A stretch of 64,000 nt of DNA, from NCBI RefSeq assembly GCF_001545075.1, contig NZ_FCOB02000030.1, positions 1-64,000 of the forward strand, read 5' to 3'. The number at the start of each line of letters is the position of its first letter. Position 1 is the first letter of the stretch. The notes under the pieces are model-generated. The model was not told where the DNA came from and ran no database searches. It was given only the letters and a program-made list of their open reading frames with translations. This DNA comes from Caballeronia ptereochthonis (GTDB taxonomy: Bacteria > Pseudomonadota > Gammaproteobacteria > Burkholderiales > Burkholderiaceae). Below, piece by piece: positions 44,332 to 53,498 of the stretch. The position numbers were made by a program, and so were the translations under genes.

Positions 44332-45854
44332 GCGAGCCAGGTCCCGCCGCCGCGCGAATGCGACGGCGCGGCGAGCGGTGTGTCGTCGGATGATTCGTCG
44401 CACTGCATCCACGTATGCGCGGTCACGCTCGCGTCCGCGTTGTTCCGCAGGCGGATGAGCCATTGGCCCGCGCTCGCGCGGCGCGTCCGCCCGCGCGCGG
44501 CGGTCGGTGCGAGCGCGACGAGGATCATGTGCCCGTCGCCGCGCGCGCCTCGTCCGAGATGCACGACGGTGCACAGCGCGTCGCCGCCGCGCGTGTAAGT
44601 GCCGATCTCGCCGAGCGTGAGCCACGCGCTCTCGACGCCGTCGGGCGGCACGATCTGCACGTCGACGCTCGGCTCGGCGCCGTCGCTCGACAGCCAGATT
44701 TCCGCGAGACTGGGCGAAGCGCAATCCGCGCGCACCGGCCAGCGCAACGCCGCTCGGTCCGCGATCGTCAGCTCGCCCCGGCAGCGCGACGGATCGTCGT
44801 TGGCGGATGGCAGCACGATGGAGCACGCGCCCGTGTCCATGAGCTCGCCGAGCGCGCTTTCGATGAGCGAGCTGCCGTCCTGTCGCCATGCGGCGTTGCC
44901 TGTGTTCATGCTGACGAGCGCATGACATTCCGCGCCGCCGGTGTGCTGCGCGCGTTGCACGATGTAGCGGACTGCGTCGAGCACGCCGGCGTCGGGGGAA
45001 GGTCCGAACGCATCGCGCATGATGCGGTGGCGCCGCCTGAGTTGCACGCCGATCATCGGCAAGGGCCGATCGTGCTCCCCGGCGCCCGGCAATGCGGACG
45101 ATGGATAGCGGCCCGCGCGTGCGGCGGCCGCTGCGCCGTGGTCGGCGAGCCGATGGATGCGCGCGTCGCCGGCGGCGCGAGATACATCCGTCGATGCGGC
45201 ATCGCTCAGCATCGCGTCTATCCGGGCTTTCATCAGTTCGCTTCCGTAACCGAGACCCGTCGCGGAATTCGCCGCATCGTTCTGATTCCAGAAGCACTGA
45301 AAGCGCGTGCTCGTGCCGAAAGCATCTTCCGCATAGCGTCGATGCAGAAACGAAAGACCATCCTCGCAGACGCCGACGATCACGCGCCCCACTTCGGGAT
45401 GCATGGGCGCGGGCGCGAGCGGCGCGCGATCGAACCGCATCGGACGCACGCGCGCATCGCCGCGCGACGCGATCGCCAGCGCCTCGGTGAAGCGTTCGAA
45501 CCTGCCTGCAAGCTCCGTGTGCAGATGCGCGAAGAACGCGCGCGTCACGTGGGCGGTGCAAAAGCGCGTGGCTTCGAGCACGGGCGGCGGATCGCGATAG
45601 AGCGCGGACATCCAGATCCAGTCACGCCAGCCGTTGCGTTCGATGGCGTGCGCGAACTGCCGGGCGGTGTCGCCACCTTGCTTCATTTCGATGATGATCG
45701 GAATGCGTCCGCGCGGCATGCCGCCCAAGTCACGATAACGCGTGATGTTCGCCCAGACGATGTAAGGATCGAGCCGCGTCACGGACGCAAGCGCCTGCTG
45801 CGCGACGGGCCCGAATCCGTCGCTCGCGGCCCGGGTCTCCCAATGCGGGCTCAT
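44316..45854 (-). CDS. Degenerate subtilase-like protein
   Basis: A 512-residue protein, starting at the ATG after GGAGGGGAGGAAAA. Its middle part follows the layout of a Burkholderia S8 peptidase group: VGVCEDGLSFLH (161-172), FWNQND, GYGSELMKARID, the HG step at 239-240, SMNTGN with DGSS, and VLPSAND (347-353). Catalytic features look eroded. The Asp of the D-x-G motif is Glu164, the HGTHV segment reads HGAAAA, and no GTSxAxP serine motif is found. It may be a non-proteolytic relative with a binding role. Without an alignment the assignment to the family is tentative. Confidence 0.6.
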   Translation of the reverse strand: MSPHWETRAASDGFGPVAQQALASVTRLDPYIVWANITRYRDLGGMPRGRIPIIIEMKQGGDTARQFAHAIERNGWRDWIWMSALYRDPPPVLEATRFCTAHVTRAFFAHLHTELAGRFERFTEALAIASRGDARVRPMRFDRAPLAPAPMHPEVGRVIVGVCEDGLSFLHRRYAEDAFGTSTRFQCFWNQNDAANSATGLGYGSELMKARIDAMLSDAASTDVSRAAGDARIHRLADHGAAAAARAGRYPSSALPGAGEHDRPLPMIGVQLRRRHRIMRDAFGPSPDAGVLDAVRYIVQRAQHTGGAECHALVSMNTGNAAWRQDGSSLIESALGELMDTGACSIVLPSANDDPSRCRGELTIADRAALRWPVRADCASPSLAEIWLSSDGAEPSVDVQIVPPDGVESAWLTLGEIGTYTRGGDALCTVVHLGRGARGDGHMILVALAPTAARGRTRRASAGQWLIRLRNNADASVTAHTWMQCDESSDDTPLAAPSHSRGGGTWLAQPRE

Positions 45855-46143
45855 TTTTTCCTCCCCTCCGTAACGTTCCGAGGGAGCAAGACCGCAAGCA
45901 TCGCGGCCCGATGCGATGGCCGCGCCGGTCGAGCGCATCTTTCTTCATATCGCCGCCGGTGCTTCTGGTTCTTTCTGATGACGATTGCGTATGGTGGACG
46001 GGGTTCGTTTCATCGGAATATTTTGGAACCCGAAAGGAATGAGGTCGTCGCCACAAGCATACCGTAGTCACTGGCCGGGAGATTGGCAAGCCGAATCACC
46101 GCGCGAATGTTCGTCCCATATCGCAGCGCGCGACGCACGCCGA

Positions 46144-46944
46144 TCAGTTCGATGCGTGATCCAGACGGGCGGCGCCCCGCGCCTCGCCCTGCGTCCGTGC
46201 ATTCGCTTCACGCGTGAGCCTGGCGCGCCGCGCCAGCAGATTCAATCCTTCGACGAATCCGGCAAAGCCCATCGCCGCGTAGATGTAACCCTTCGGCACG
46301 TGCGTGCCGAAGCCTTCGGCGATCAGCGTCATCGCGATCACGAGCAGGAACGAAAGCGCGAGCGTCACGACCGTCGGATTGCGCTCGATGAACCGCGACA
46401 GCGGCTGCGCGGCGAACAGCATCGTGGCGACGGCGAAGATCACCGCGACGTACATGATCGGCAGATGCTCCGTCATGCCGACTGCCGTGATGATGCTGTC
46501 GACCGAGAACACGAGGTCGAGCAGCAGTATCTGGCCGATCGCGGCCCAGGCCGTCATCGCGCCTATGCCCGATGCGCGGCCGGGCGCATCATGCGCATCC
46601 TTCCCGACGTGATGATGCATTTCCTTCGTCGCCTTCCATACGAGGAACAGGCCGCCCGCGAGCAGGATGAGATCGCGCCAGGAGAATGCGTGATCGAACA
46701 TGGAAAACACCGGCTCGGTCAGACGCGCGATCCATGCGACGGTGCCGAGCAACGCAAGCCGCATCACCAGCGCGAGCATGATGCCGATACGCTGCGTGCG
46801 CGCGCGTTGCGCGACGGGCAGCTTGTTGCTGAGAATCGAGATGAACACGAGGTTGTCGATGCCGAGCACCACTTCCATCACGATCAGCGTGACGAGTGCG
46901 GCCCACACGGCGGGATCGGCGGCAAGCGAAAGAAGATATTCCAT
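46144..46944 (-). CDS. TerC family integral membrane protein
   Basis: A 266-residue membrane protein with about seven helices. Two acidic signatures are visible: EVVLGIDNLVFISIL near the start and LLLDLVFSVDSIITAVGM near the middle, each with the conserved Asp of TerC/Alx proteins. Such proteins export manganese or link to tellurite resistance. It diverges from the NhaR gene; no yybP-ykoY riboswitch was seen in the upstream gap. Confidence 0.9.
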   Translation of the reverse strand: MEYLLSLAADPAVWAALVTLIVMEVVLGIDNLVFISILSNKLPVAQRARTQRIGIMLALVMRLALLGTVAWIARLTEPVFSMFDHAFSWRDLILLAGGLFLVWKATKEMHHHVGKDAHDAPGRASGIGAMTAWAAIGQILLLDLVFSVDSIITAVGMTEHLPIMYVAVIFAVATMLFAAQPLSRFIERNPTVVTLALSFLLVIAMTLIAEGFGTHVPKGYIYAAMGFAGFVEGLNLLARRARLTREANARTQGEARGAARLDHASN

Positions 46945-47032
46945 GAGCGCGGAAGGTCTGAATCGACTGGGTGATTCCCCCCATCATCGGCGGATCGCGC
47001 AGTGGAAAAAATCAGCGATAATCGAAATCAGA

Positions 47033-47049
47033 CTTCGGTTTTTCCGAAG
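47033..47049. promoter_or_regulatory. CTTCGG-T5-CCGAAG dyad upstream of nhaR
   Basis: An inverted repeat with six-base arms and five T residues between, 39 bases before the nhaR start and between nhaR and terC. A near copy occurs at 47968-47990. It is a candidate binding site for NhaR. Confidence 0.55.
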
Positions 47050-47087
47050 CTTCCCGAACCGCTGGAATCCTCGAAGGAACAACGCGC

Positions 47088-47969
47088 ATGCTCAACTATC
47101 GTCATCTGCACTACTTCTGGGTGGTCGTGAAGGAAGGCGGATTCGCCCGCGCGGCCGAGCGCCTCGACATGGCCGTGCAAACCATCAGCGCGCAAGTGCG
47201 CGAACTGGAGAAAGCGCTAGGTCACCAGTTGCTCAAGCCCGCCGGGCGCGGCGTGACGATGACCGAAGCGGGACAGGCCGCCTTCGCGCGCGCCGAGGAG
47301 ATCTTCCAGATCGGCCAGTCGATCCCGGACGAAGTGCGCGAGGCGGCGAGCGGCACGCTGGCGCGTCTCGCGGTCGGATTGTCCGACGGCATCTCCAAGC
47401 TCGCGGCGCATGCGCTGCTCACGCCCGTGCTCGGCAATCCCTCGCTGCGCCTGCTCTGTCACGAAGGCGAGACCGACGAGCTGCTCGGCGAACTGGCGCT
47501 GCACCGGCTCGATCTCGTGCTCGCGAGCCATCCTGCGCCGCACAATCAGAACCTGCGCCTGACGAGCGAGCGGCTGATCGCCTCCCCGGTGGATTGGTAC
47601 GGACCGGCGTCGATCGTGCGCAAGAGCGCCATCGACCGATTCCCGCAGAGTCTCGCCGCGCTGCCGATGCTGCTGCCGACGGGCCATTCGTCGCTGCGCG
47701 CGCGGCTCGACCGCTGGCTGGAGGCGCAGCGCATCACGCCTCGCATCGTCGGCGAATTCGAGGACAGCGCGCTCATGGCCGTGTTCGGCGCGCGCGGGCT
47801 CGGCGTGTTTCCGCTCGCCGAGTTCGGCGCGGGCGACGCTCCCCTGTTGCGCGGCCTGCGCTGGCTCGGCCGCTCGCCCGACGTGAAAGAGGAAGTGCAC
47901 GCGATCGTCTCGCGGCGCGGGCGGCATCATCCGCTGACGCAACAGGTGCTCGCCGGCGCGGCAGGATGA
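47088..47969 (+). CDS. nhaR: LysR family regulator NhaR
   Basis: A 293-residue regulator with the NhaR-type start MLNYRHLHYFWVV and helix-turn-helix FARAAERLDMAVQTISAQVR. The effector domain is typical for NhaR, which senses Na+ or pH and activates antiporter genes. No antiporter gene is adjacent (the CPA1 antiporter is 2.8 kb away); instead it diverges from terC. GAAGGAA precedes the start. Confidence 0.88.
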   Translation: MLNYRHLHYFWVVVKEGGFARAAERLDMAVQTISAQVRELEKALGHQLLKPAGRGVTMTEAGQAAFARAEEIFQIGQSIPDEVREAASGTLARLAVGLSDGISKLAAHALLTPVLGNPSLRLLCHEGETDELLGELALHRLDLVLASHPAPHNQNLRLTSERLIASPVDWYGPASIVRKSAIDRFPQSLAALPMLLPTGHSSLRARLDRWLEAQRITPRIVGEFEDSALMAVFGARGLGVFPLAEFGAGDAPLLRGLRWLGRSPDVKEEVHAIVSRRGRHHPLTQQVLAGAAG

Positions 47970-47990
47970 ACTTCGGTTTTTTCGAAGTTC
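47968..47990. promoter_or_regulatory. GAACTTCG-N7-CGAAGTTC dyad after nhaR
   Basis: A perfect 8-bp inverted repeat overlapping the nhaR stop codon and 75 bases ahead of the HPF-like gene. The spacer is GTTTTTT, so it repeats the CTTCGG-T-CGAAG pattern seen upstream of nhaR. The T run is in the loop, so it is not a classical terminator. Confidence 0.55.
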
Positions 47991-48064
47991 GTGTTCCGCG
48001 CATTCTGCTTTTTGGTACGTCCCGAACGCCTTAGGCTGAACCCATGTCCAACAAGGAGACGTAC

Positions 48065-48481
48065 ATGAAAGTCCTGTTCAAGTCCCGCGACCCCGAAGCC
48101 ATCGCGATGCACGCGCTCGCGAAGGCGCGCAGCGAATTCGTGTTTCGCCGCCTCGCATGGCTCATTTCGAAGGCGACGGTCAGCTTGTCCGACATCAACG
48201 GGCCGCGCGGCGGCGTCGACAAGCGGTGTCAGGTGGAGGTGCAGATGAGCCGGGAAAGCAAGGTCGTCGCGACGTCGATCGCGCGCGACTGGCGCGGCGC
48301 GCTCGATCTCGCGCTCACCCGCGCCGTGCGCACGCTGGTGCGGCGGCGTGAGCAGGTCAAGCCGACGCGGCGCGTGCGTGCCCGCGGCCTGGCATGGCAG
48401 CTCGCGCCGGAGCCTGCGCTGCAGGAAGCCGTCGCACCGCCCCTGCGGCTGGTGAGCAGAATGACGGGCCACGGCGCGTAA
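48065..48481 (+). CDS. HPF/RaiA family ribosome-associated protein
   Basis: A 138-residue basic protein. The pattern GVDKRCQVEVQM and a helix with AxxRALRTLVRR-like spacing fit the beta-alpha fold of ribosome hibernation factors. The ATG at 48065 follows AAGGAG; 48044 is an alternative. These proteins bind the 30S subunit under stress. It follows nhaR and may be under its control through the dyad upstream. Confidence 0.7.
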   Translation: MKVLFKSRDPEAIAMHALAKARSEFVFRRLAWLISKATVSLSDINGPRGGVDKRCQVEVQMSRESKVVATSIARDWRGALDLALTRAVRTLVRRREQVKPTRRVRARGLAWQLAPEPALQEAVAPPLRLVSRMTGHGA

Positions 48482-48496
48482 CCGGGCGGCGCGCGT

Positions 48497-49933
48497 CTAG
48501 CGCGTGCGCACCACCCGCACCACCCGCACCACGCCCACGATCACGCCGAGCGCGGCCGACACCGCCGCGCCCACGAGCGCGACCTGCGCGCCGCCCTGCC
48601 CGTACAGGCCGAACGCCACCGCGGCGAGCGCGGCGCCGAGAGAGAGCCCGATCATGCGCGCCATCGTCATCAGGCCGCCGGCCGCGCCGCTGCGTTCATG
48701 CGGCGCGGCCGTCAGCATGATCCGGTTGTTGGGCGTCTGGAAAAAACCGAAGCCGATGCCGCACAGCGCGACGCGCCACACGATATCTGCATTCGACGGC
48801 GACGCGGGCAAGCCGATCAGCAGACACAGGCCCGCTGCCATGATCGCGAGCCCGATGCCGCCGATGAGCCCCGGCGCGTGACGATCCGAGAGCCGTCCCG
48901 CGAGCGGCGCGACGAACACGATCACGAGCGGCCACGGCGTGACGAGCAGCCCCGTCGTCGTCGCCGTGCGGGTGAGCTGATGTTGCAGCATGAACGGCAG
49001 CGCGACATAAGCGAGCGTCTGCGCCACGTACGAGCAGATCGACGTCAGCCCCGACAACGCCAGAATCGGAATGCGCAGCAGATCGAGCGGCACGAGGGGC
49101 GCGCTGCGTCCGCGTTGCTGCCTGATGAGCGCGAAGCCCGCGATGCACGCCAGCGCGATCTCGATCAAGGGCAGTGCGTGAAGCCTCGCGGCGCCATCGG
49201 TCACGTGCGCGGCGGCCGTTTCGCCCTCGCCCGCGCCAAGGCCGCCGACGCCGAGAATGAAGAGCGCGATCGCCCCCGCGCTCAGGAGCGCACCCGCGAA
49301 ATCGAAGCGCCGCGCCGCCGTGACCGAAGGCGCGATGCGCGGAAGCATCGCGCTCGCGAGACAGAGCCCGAATATGCCCAGGGGCACGTTCACGGCGAAG
49401 AGCCAGCGCCACCCGGCCACCGAGAGAATGCCCGCCGCGACGGTTGGCCCCAGCGCCGCCGACAGCGCCACGGCCAGACCCAGCAGCGCGATGCCGCGCC
49501 CGACGAGCTTCGGCGGATAGACCTGTCGCAGAAGCGCGGGCACGACTGTCGACATGCTCGCGCCGCCGACGCCCTGCAGCGCGCGCGACGCGATGAGCAG
49601 CGGCAGGCTGGGCGCCGCAGCGCATGCGAGCGAGGCGGCCGTGAAGACCACGACGCCGCCGAGAAACACGCGCCTGAAGCCGAACATCTCCCCGAGCGAC
49701 GCGAGCGGCAGAACCGACATCGCGACCGCCAGCTGATATGCCGTGACCACCCAGACCGTCTGCGCAGCGGGGCGCGACAGGTCGTGCGCGATGGTCGGCA
49801 ATGCGACATTGGCGATCGACGAATCCAGATTGCCGAGAAAGGAGCCGAGCAGGACGGACAGCACGGCCCAGTAGTTGATGCGGTGCGCGATATGTTGTTG
49901 TGTTTGAGTCGTCATCGATCGAATGTGCTTCAT
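48497..49933 (-). CDS. MFS transporter, DHA2 (EmrB/QacA) family
   Basis: A 478-residue drug-efflux type carrier with about fourteen helices. Motifs are LDSSIANVALPTIAHDL, the helix 5 motif ALGPTVAAGILSVAGWRWLF and SRALQGVGGASMS. It exports toxic organic compounds using the proton gradient. No EmrA-like partner is adjacent. An internal Met at position 7 is an alternative start. It converges with the HPF-like gene. Confidence 0.92.
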   Translation of the reverse strand: MKHIRSMTTQTQQHIAHRINYWAVLSVLLGSFLGNLDSSIANVALPTIAHDLSRPAAQTVWVVTAYQLAVAMSVLPLASLGEMFGFRRVFLGGVVVFTAASLACAAAPSLPLLIASRALQGVGGASMSTVVPALLRQVYPPKLVGRGIALLGLAVALSAALGPTVAAGILSVAGWRWLFAVNVPLGIFGLCLASAMLPRIAPSVTAARRFDFAGALLSAGAIALFILGVGGLGAGEGETAAAHVTDGAARLHALPLIEIALACIAGFALIRQQRGRSAPLVPLDLLRIPILALSGLTSICSYVAQTLAYVALPFMLQHQLTRTATTTGLLVTPWPLVIVFVAPLAGRLSDRHAPGLIGGIGLAIMAAGLCLLIGLPASPSNADIVWRVALCGIGFGFFQTPNNRIMLTAAPHERSGAAGGLMTMARMIGLSLGAALAAVAFGLYGQGGAQVALVGAAVSAALGVIVGVVRVVRVVRTR

Positions 49934-50029
49934 GCCGCCCGCTGCTTCTTCTTGATGAGCGGCGCGCGCGCATGGTAACGGACGCGGGCATCGTCGCGCA
50001 AAAGAGCCCTGATGCGCGCCGGCGATTCC

Positions 50030-50440
50030 CTAAAAAGACGCGCACGCCGCGTGTCGCACGCGCAACGTCGACTCCTGCTCGAAGCGAGCCCGGTAGCGTT
50101 CTCGGATGGCGCCAACGGCTGCGTCGCTGGCTTCGTCGTCGGGATGCACGAGGCTCAGCACGTATGACGCCTCGCGCACGATCGAACCGTCCGCCGTGCG
50201 CCACTGCCCGTTCGCGCGCCATACCGTAAAACCTTGCGCGAAGCGCGGCGTGACTTCGGTACGCAGGAAGTCGTCCCATTCCTCGGGCGCAACCGTGCCC
50301 GTCGGCCTTGCCGTGCCGAAATAGACCATATCGCTCACGATGCGCTGCTCGCCTGGGGCGCATGCCTGCTTCGCCGTCGCCGCGCACGCCGAGAGCATGA
50401 CGGAGAGGCACACCATCGAAATCGTTCGATATCCGAACAT
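50030..50440 (-). CDS. DUF3574 lipoprotein
   Basis: A 136-residue exported protein. The signal ends with the lipobox LSAC, giving a lipidated Cys19. The remainder (VYFGTARPTG, FLRTEVTPRFAQGFTVW, SYVLSLVHPDD) matches DUF3574, a family without known function. The gene lies upstream of, and reads toward, the DHA2 carrier gene on the same strand. Confidence 0.8.
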   Translation of the reverse strand: MFGYRTISMVCLSVMLSACAATAKQACAPGEQRIVSDMVYFGTARPTGTVAPEEWDDFLRTEVTPRFAQGFTVWRANGQWRTADGSIVREASYVLSLVHPDDEASDAAVGAIRERYRARFEQESTLRVRHAACASF

Positions 50441-50564
50441 AATTGATATTAAATAGCGAAGAACGCCATGTTATAGCGCCGTTCCCGATTGTGTTTTCCG
50501 TTCACGATGCTATTTTCGTCGCCGGACACTTATAAGAGCGCCGCGCAAGGCGCAGGAGACACAC

Positions 50565-51953
50565 ATGACCTCGCGATCCGCCACGCTCGCCGTGCAGACC
50601 CTGATCGACGAAGCGCCCCTCTCGCGCTTTCAGATTGCAACCTTCCTCCTGTGCTTCGCGATTCTGGTGCTCGACGGTTACGACACGGTCGTCGTCGGTT
50701 ATATCGCACCGGCGCTCAAGGCGCACTTCGGCGCGGCGCCCGCGCAACTCGCGCCGATGTTCGGCGCTGGCCTCTTCGGTCTCACCGTCGGCTCTTTCGT
50801 GTTCGGGCCCGTGGCGGACCGCTTCGGGCGCAAGCCGACGCTGATCGCATCGATCGCGCTCTTCGCGCTTTTCAGCCTGATCTCGGCATGGGCGAACTCG
50901 CTCGGGATGCTCATCGTGCTGCGCTTCATCACGGGACTCGGGCTCGGCGGCGCGATGCCCAACGCGTACACACTCGCCGCGGAATATTGCCCCGAGCGGC
51001 TGCGCTCGACGCTCGTCGCGCCGATCGGCTGCGGCATCGCGGCGGGCGGCGCGCTCGGCGGGCTCGCCGCGCCCCATCTGATCGGCGCGTTCGGCTGGCA
51101 GTCGATGCTCGTCGCGGGCGGCATCCTGCCGCTCGTCCTGATCTTCCTGCTGGCGCGCTGGCTGCCGGAATCGGTGCGGTATCTGGTGGCGCACGGCGCG
51201 CGGCAGGACGAGGCGCGTGCGATCCTCGCCCGCATCGCGCCGGGGGCGGATCTGTCGCGCGCCCGGTTGACGCTCGCGGAAACGTCGGCGCGCGGCTTTC
51301 CGATCGGCCAGTTGCTGCGGCCGGGAATCGGCGGCGGCACGCTGCTGCTCTGGATCACCGCGTTCATGGCGCTTCTGGTGATCTATTTTCTCGGCAACTG
51401 GCTGCCGATTCTGATTCAGCAAAGCGGCGTGCCGTTTCGCGAGGCATCGCTGATGACGGCGCTCTATCTCACCGGCAACAGTCTCGGCGCGATCCTGCTC
51501 GGCGTGCTGATGGACCGCTTCAATCCGCAATACGTGCTCGCGGTCGCGTTCGTGTGCGCCGCGGCGAGCCTCGCCTCGTTCGGGCATCTGACGGGGCATC
51601 CCGCGCTCGCGTGGCTCTCGCTCGTCGCGCTCTTCGTGACGGGCGTCGGCACCGGCGGCACCATGACCGGCACCAACATCCTCTCGACGGGCTATTATCC
51701 GACGGCCACGCGCGCGACAGGCGTCGCGTGGACGCTCGGCATGGGGCGCGTCGGCTCGATCGTCGGTTCGATGATCGGCGGCGCGATGCTCGCCGCGCAC
51801 TGGCTGCCGCCGCGCATCTTCGAGGCGGTGGCCGTGCCGATCGCGCTCGCCGCGGTGAGCGTGTGCGCGCTCGCGGCTTATCGCGCGCGGCATCCGGCGC
51901 AGCATGCGCAAGCGGGTGAAGCCTCAGGCGAGGCGCCCGCTCGCAGCCTGTAG
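50565..51953 (+). CDS. MFS transporter, aromatic acid:H+ symporter (AAHS) family
   Basis: A 462-residue twelve-helix carrier of the PcaK/4-hydroxybenzoate type. LDGYDTVVVGYIAPAL in helix 1 holds the Asp residues essential in AAHS proteins, and GPVADRFGRKPTL is the loop motif between helices 2 and 3. The start follows CAGGAGACACAC. It should import an aromatic acid; no ring-cleavage gene is adjacent. Confidence 0.92.
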   Translation: MTSRSATLAVQTLIDEAPLSRFQIATFLLCFAILVLDGYDTVVVGYIAPALKAHFGAAPAQLAPMFGAGLFGLTVGSFVFGPVADRFGRKPTLIASIALFALFSLISAWANSLGMLIVLRFITGLGLGGAMPNAYTLAAEYCPERLRSTLVAPIGCGIAAGGALGGLAAPHLIGAFGWQSMLVAGGILPLVLIFLLARWLPESVRYLVAHGARQDEARAILARIAPGADLSRARLTLAETSARGFPIGQLLRPGIGGGTLLLWITAFMALLVIYFLGNWLPILIQQSGVPFREASLMTALYLTGNSLGAILLGVLMDRFNPQYVLAVAFVCAAASLASFGHLTGHPALAWLSLVALFVTGVGTGGTMTGTNILSTGYYPTATRATGVAWTLGMGRVGSIVGSMIGGAMLAAHWLPPRIFEAVAVPIALAAVSVCALAAYRARHPAQHAQAGEASGEAPARSL

Positions 51954-51967
51954 GCGGGAAAACGACC

Positions 51968-52207
51968 TCAGCCCGAAACCGCGACGCGCGGCCCGCGCAC
52001 GGCGAGCCGGCCGTCGAGTTCCGCCTTGCCGTATTCGATCGCGAAATGCTCGGCGGCCAGCGCCGTCGGGAACGAGCGGAACGGCCCGATCGCGCGCCGC
52101 ACGCCGCCGGGGCGCTCGATCAGGAGCGTGGCCACGAACTCGCCGGACAAATGGCGCACGATGGCTGAAAGCTCGCAGCCTCGATATTCAACTGGGGTGG
52201 AGTCCAT
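51968..52207 (-). CDS. Small hypothetical protein
   Basis: A 79-residue protein beginning MDSTPVEYRGCEL, with an antiparallel-strand look (EFVATLLIERPGG, FRSFPTALAAEHFAIEYGKA). It starts at the ATG after GCGAGG. Similar short proteins with a partial stress-response domain are common in Burkholderia, but I do not recognise a named family. Confidence 0.6.
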   Translation of the reverse strand: MDSTPVEYRGCELSAIVRHLSGEFVATLLIERPGGVRRAIGPFRSFPTALAAEHFAIEYGKAELDGRLAVRGPRVAVSG

Positions 52208-52480
52208 CGCTGACCTCGCTTGCCTGAATGGACGGGGGAGATGTGATGAATTTACTGAAGCGTCAAAAAACGCGTAACCCCGCGTGTGAGTGGCTTCGAA
52301 CGTAGGCCGACCGATTGTCCGTTCCGATGGCGGCTGCAAACGCGCGCAAACGTTTCACAGTCGGCTTCGGAAAAATCCTAAATGAGAGCGATTTCAGCAT
52401 GAATTTTCTTAAGCCAGTATTCTCCGACGGACAGGCCCCGACGACAGATACCCGACGCTCCCGCAATCCGAGTTCGCGTA

Positions 52481-53482
52481 ATGACAACCACCAAAGAACG
52501 ACAGTGGAGAATCGTCGCCCCGGTGATCGCCTGCGCCGTGCTGGGCGTCGCGAGCAAGGCGGCTCATGCCCAGGAATTCTCCTTCCTCGCCGGACCGCTC
52601 AAGAGCAGCAGCCAGAACCCGTATTCCTGGGAAGCCAGCTATCGCGAAGGGCTCGGGCGTTATGCCGCGTGGAGTTTTTCCTGGCTGAACGAAGGCCATA
52701 TTCCCGATCATCATCGCGACGGGCAGACCGTGCAGCTCTGGGGACGCCTGCCGCTCTGGGGCGACCGGCTCGAGCTCTCGGCGGGCGCGGGCCCGTATCG
52801 CTATTTCGACACGAGCCAGGCGCAGGCCGGCGGCAACTATTCGAACACGCACGGCTGGGGCGGCATGTTCACGCTGCGCGCGGCATACTACTTCGACAAT
52901 CGCTGGATCGCGGAGATGAAGCTGAACCGCGTGCAGGCGTTCGGCGGACCCGACACGACCGCGCTGCTGTTCGGCATCGGCTATCAGCTCGACGCGCCCG
53001 AGAGCCGCGGACCGCGTGCGCGCGCCGTGCCGCGCACGACGAACGTCACGAACAACGAAGTCACCGTGATGGTCGGCACGACGATCCTGAACAGCCTCGA
53101 CTCGGAATCGAATGTGGCGGAAAGCATCGAATATCGCCGCGGACTGTGGCATCACCTCGATGTGACCGCGTCCTATTTGCACGAAGGCGGACATGTGCAA
53201 TCGCGCCGCGACGGCATCGCCGCGCAGCTCTGGGCCACGCGCGCGTTCTTCAACGACAGGCTCACGCTCGGCGTGGGCGCGGGCCCGTATCTGTCGATCA
53301 CGCAGAACGACGACCTGCCGCGCAACCGGACGGGCGACGGCCGCTTCGCCGGCCTGGTATCGGTATCGGCGAGCTATCGCCTGACCGGCCGCTGGCTCGC
53401 GCGCGTGACGTGGAACCGCATGGTCACGCGCTATGACCGCGATGCGGACATCATCGAGGCGGGCGTGGGCGTGCGCTTCTAG
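52481..53482 (+). CDS. Outer-membrane beta-barrel protein with an internal duplication
   Basis: A 333-residue exported protein. The Sec signal ends near KAAHA (residue 30). The mature protein has alternating amphipathic strands and a C-terminal Phe, as in outer-membrane barrels. Two halves align: YREGL, EGHIPDHHRDGQTVQLW, DRLELSAGAGPY and RWIA in the first; YRRGL, EGGHVQSRRDGIAAQLW, DRLTLGVGAGPY and RWLA in the second. The family is not recognised; PagL-like or acyloxyacyl hydrolase-like barrels are possible. The ATG has only a weak ribosome site. Confidence 0.65.
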   Translation: MTTTKERQWRIVAPVIACAVLGVASKAAHAQEFSFLAGPLKSSSQNPYSWEASYREGLGRYAAWSFSWLNEGHIPDHHRDGQTVQLWGRLPLWGDRLELSAGAGPYRYFDTSQAQAGGNYSNTHGWGGMFTLRAAYYFDNRWIAEMKLNRVQAFGGPDTTALLFGIGYQLDAPESRGPRARAVPRTTNVTNNEVTVMVGTTILNSLDSESNVAESIEYRRGLWHHLDVTASYLHEGGHVQSRRDGIAAQLWATRAFFNDRLTLGVGAGPYLSITQNDDLPRNRTGDGRFAGLVSVSASYRLTGRWLARVTWNRMVTRYDRDADIIEAGVGVRF

Positions 53483-53498
53483 GCGCCTAGAAGAGCGC
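53476..53498. terminator. Palindrome spanning both stop codons
   Basis: An 18-base perfect palindrome (53476-53493) covers the stop codons of the barrel gene and polB, which converge with four bases between. Flanking GCGC arms extend the stem. It probably acts as a bidirectional end. Confidence 0.6.
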
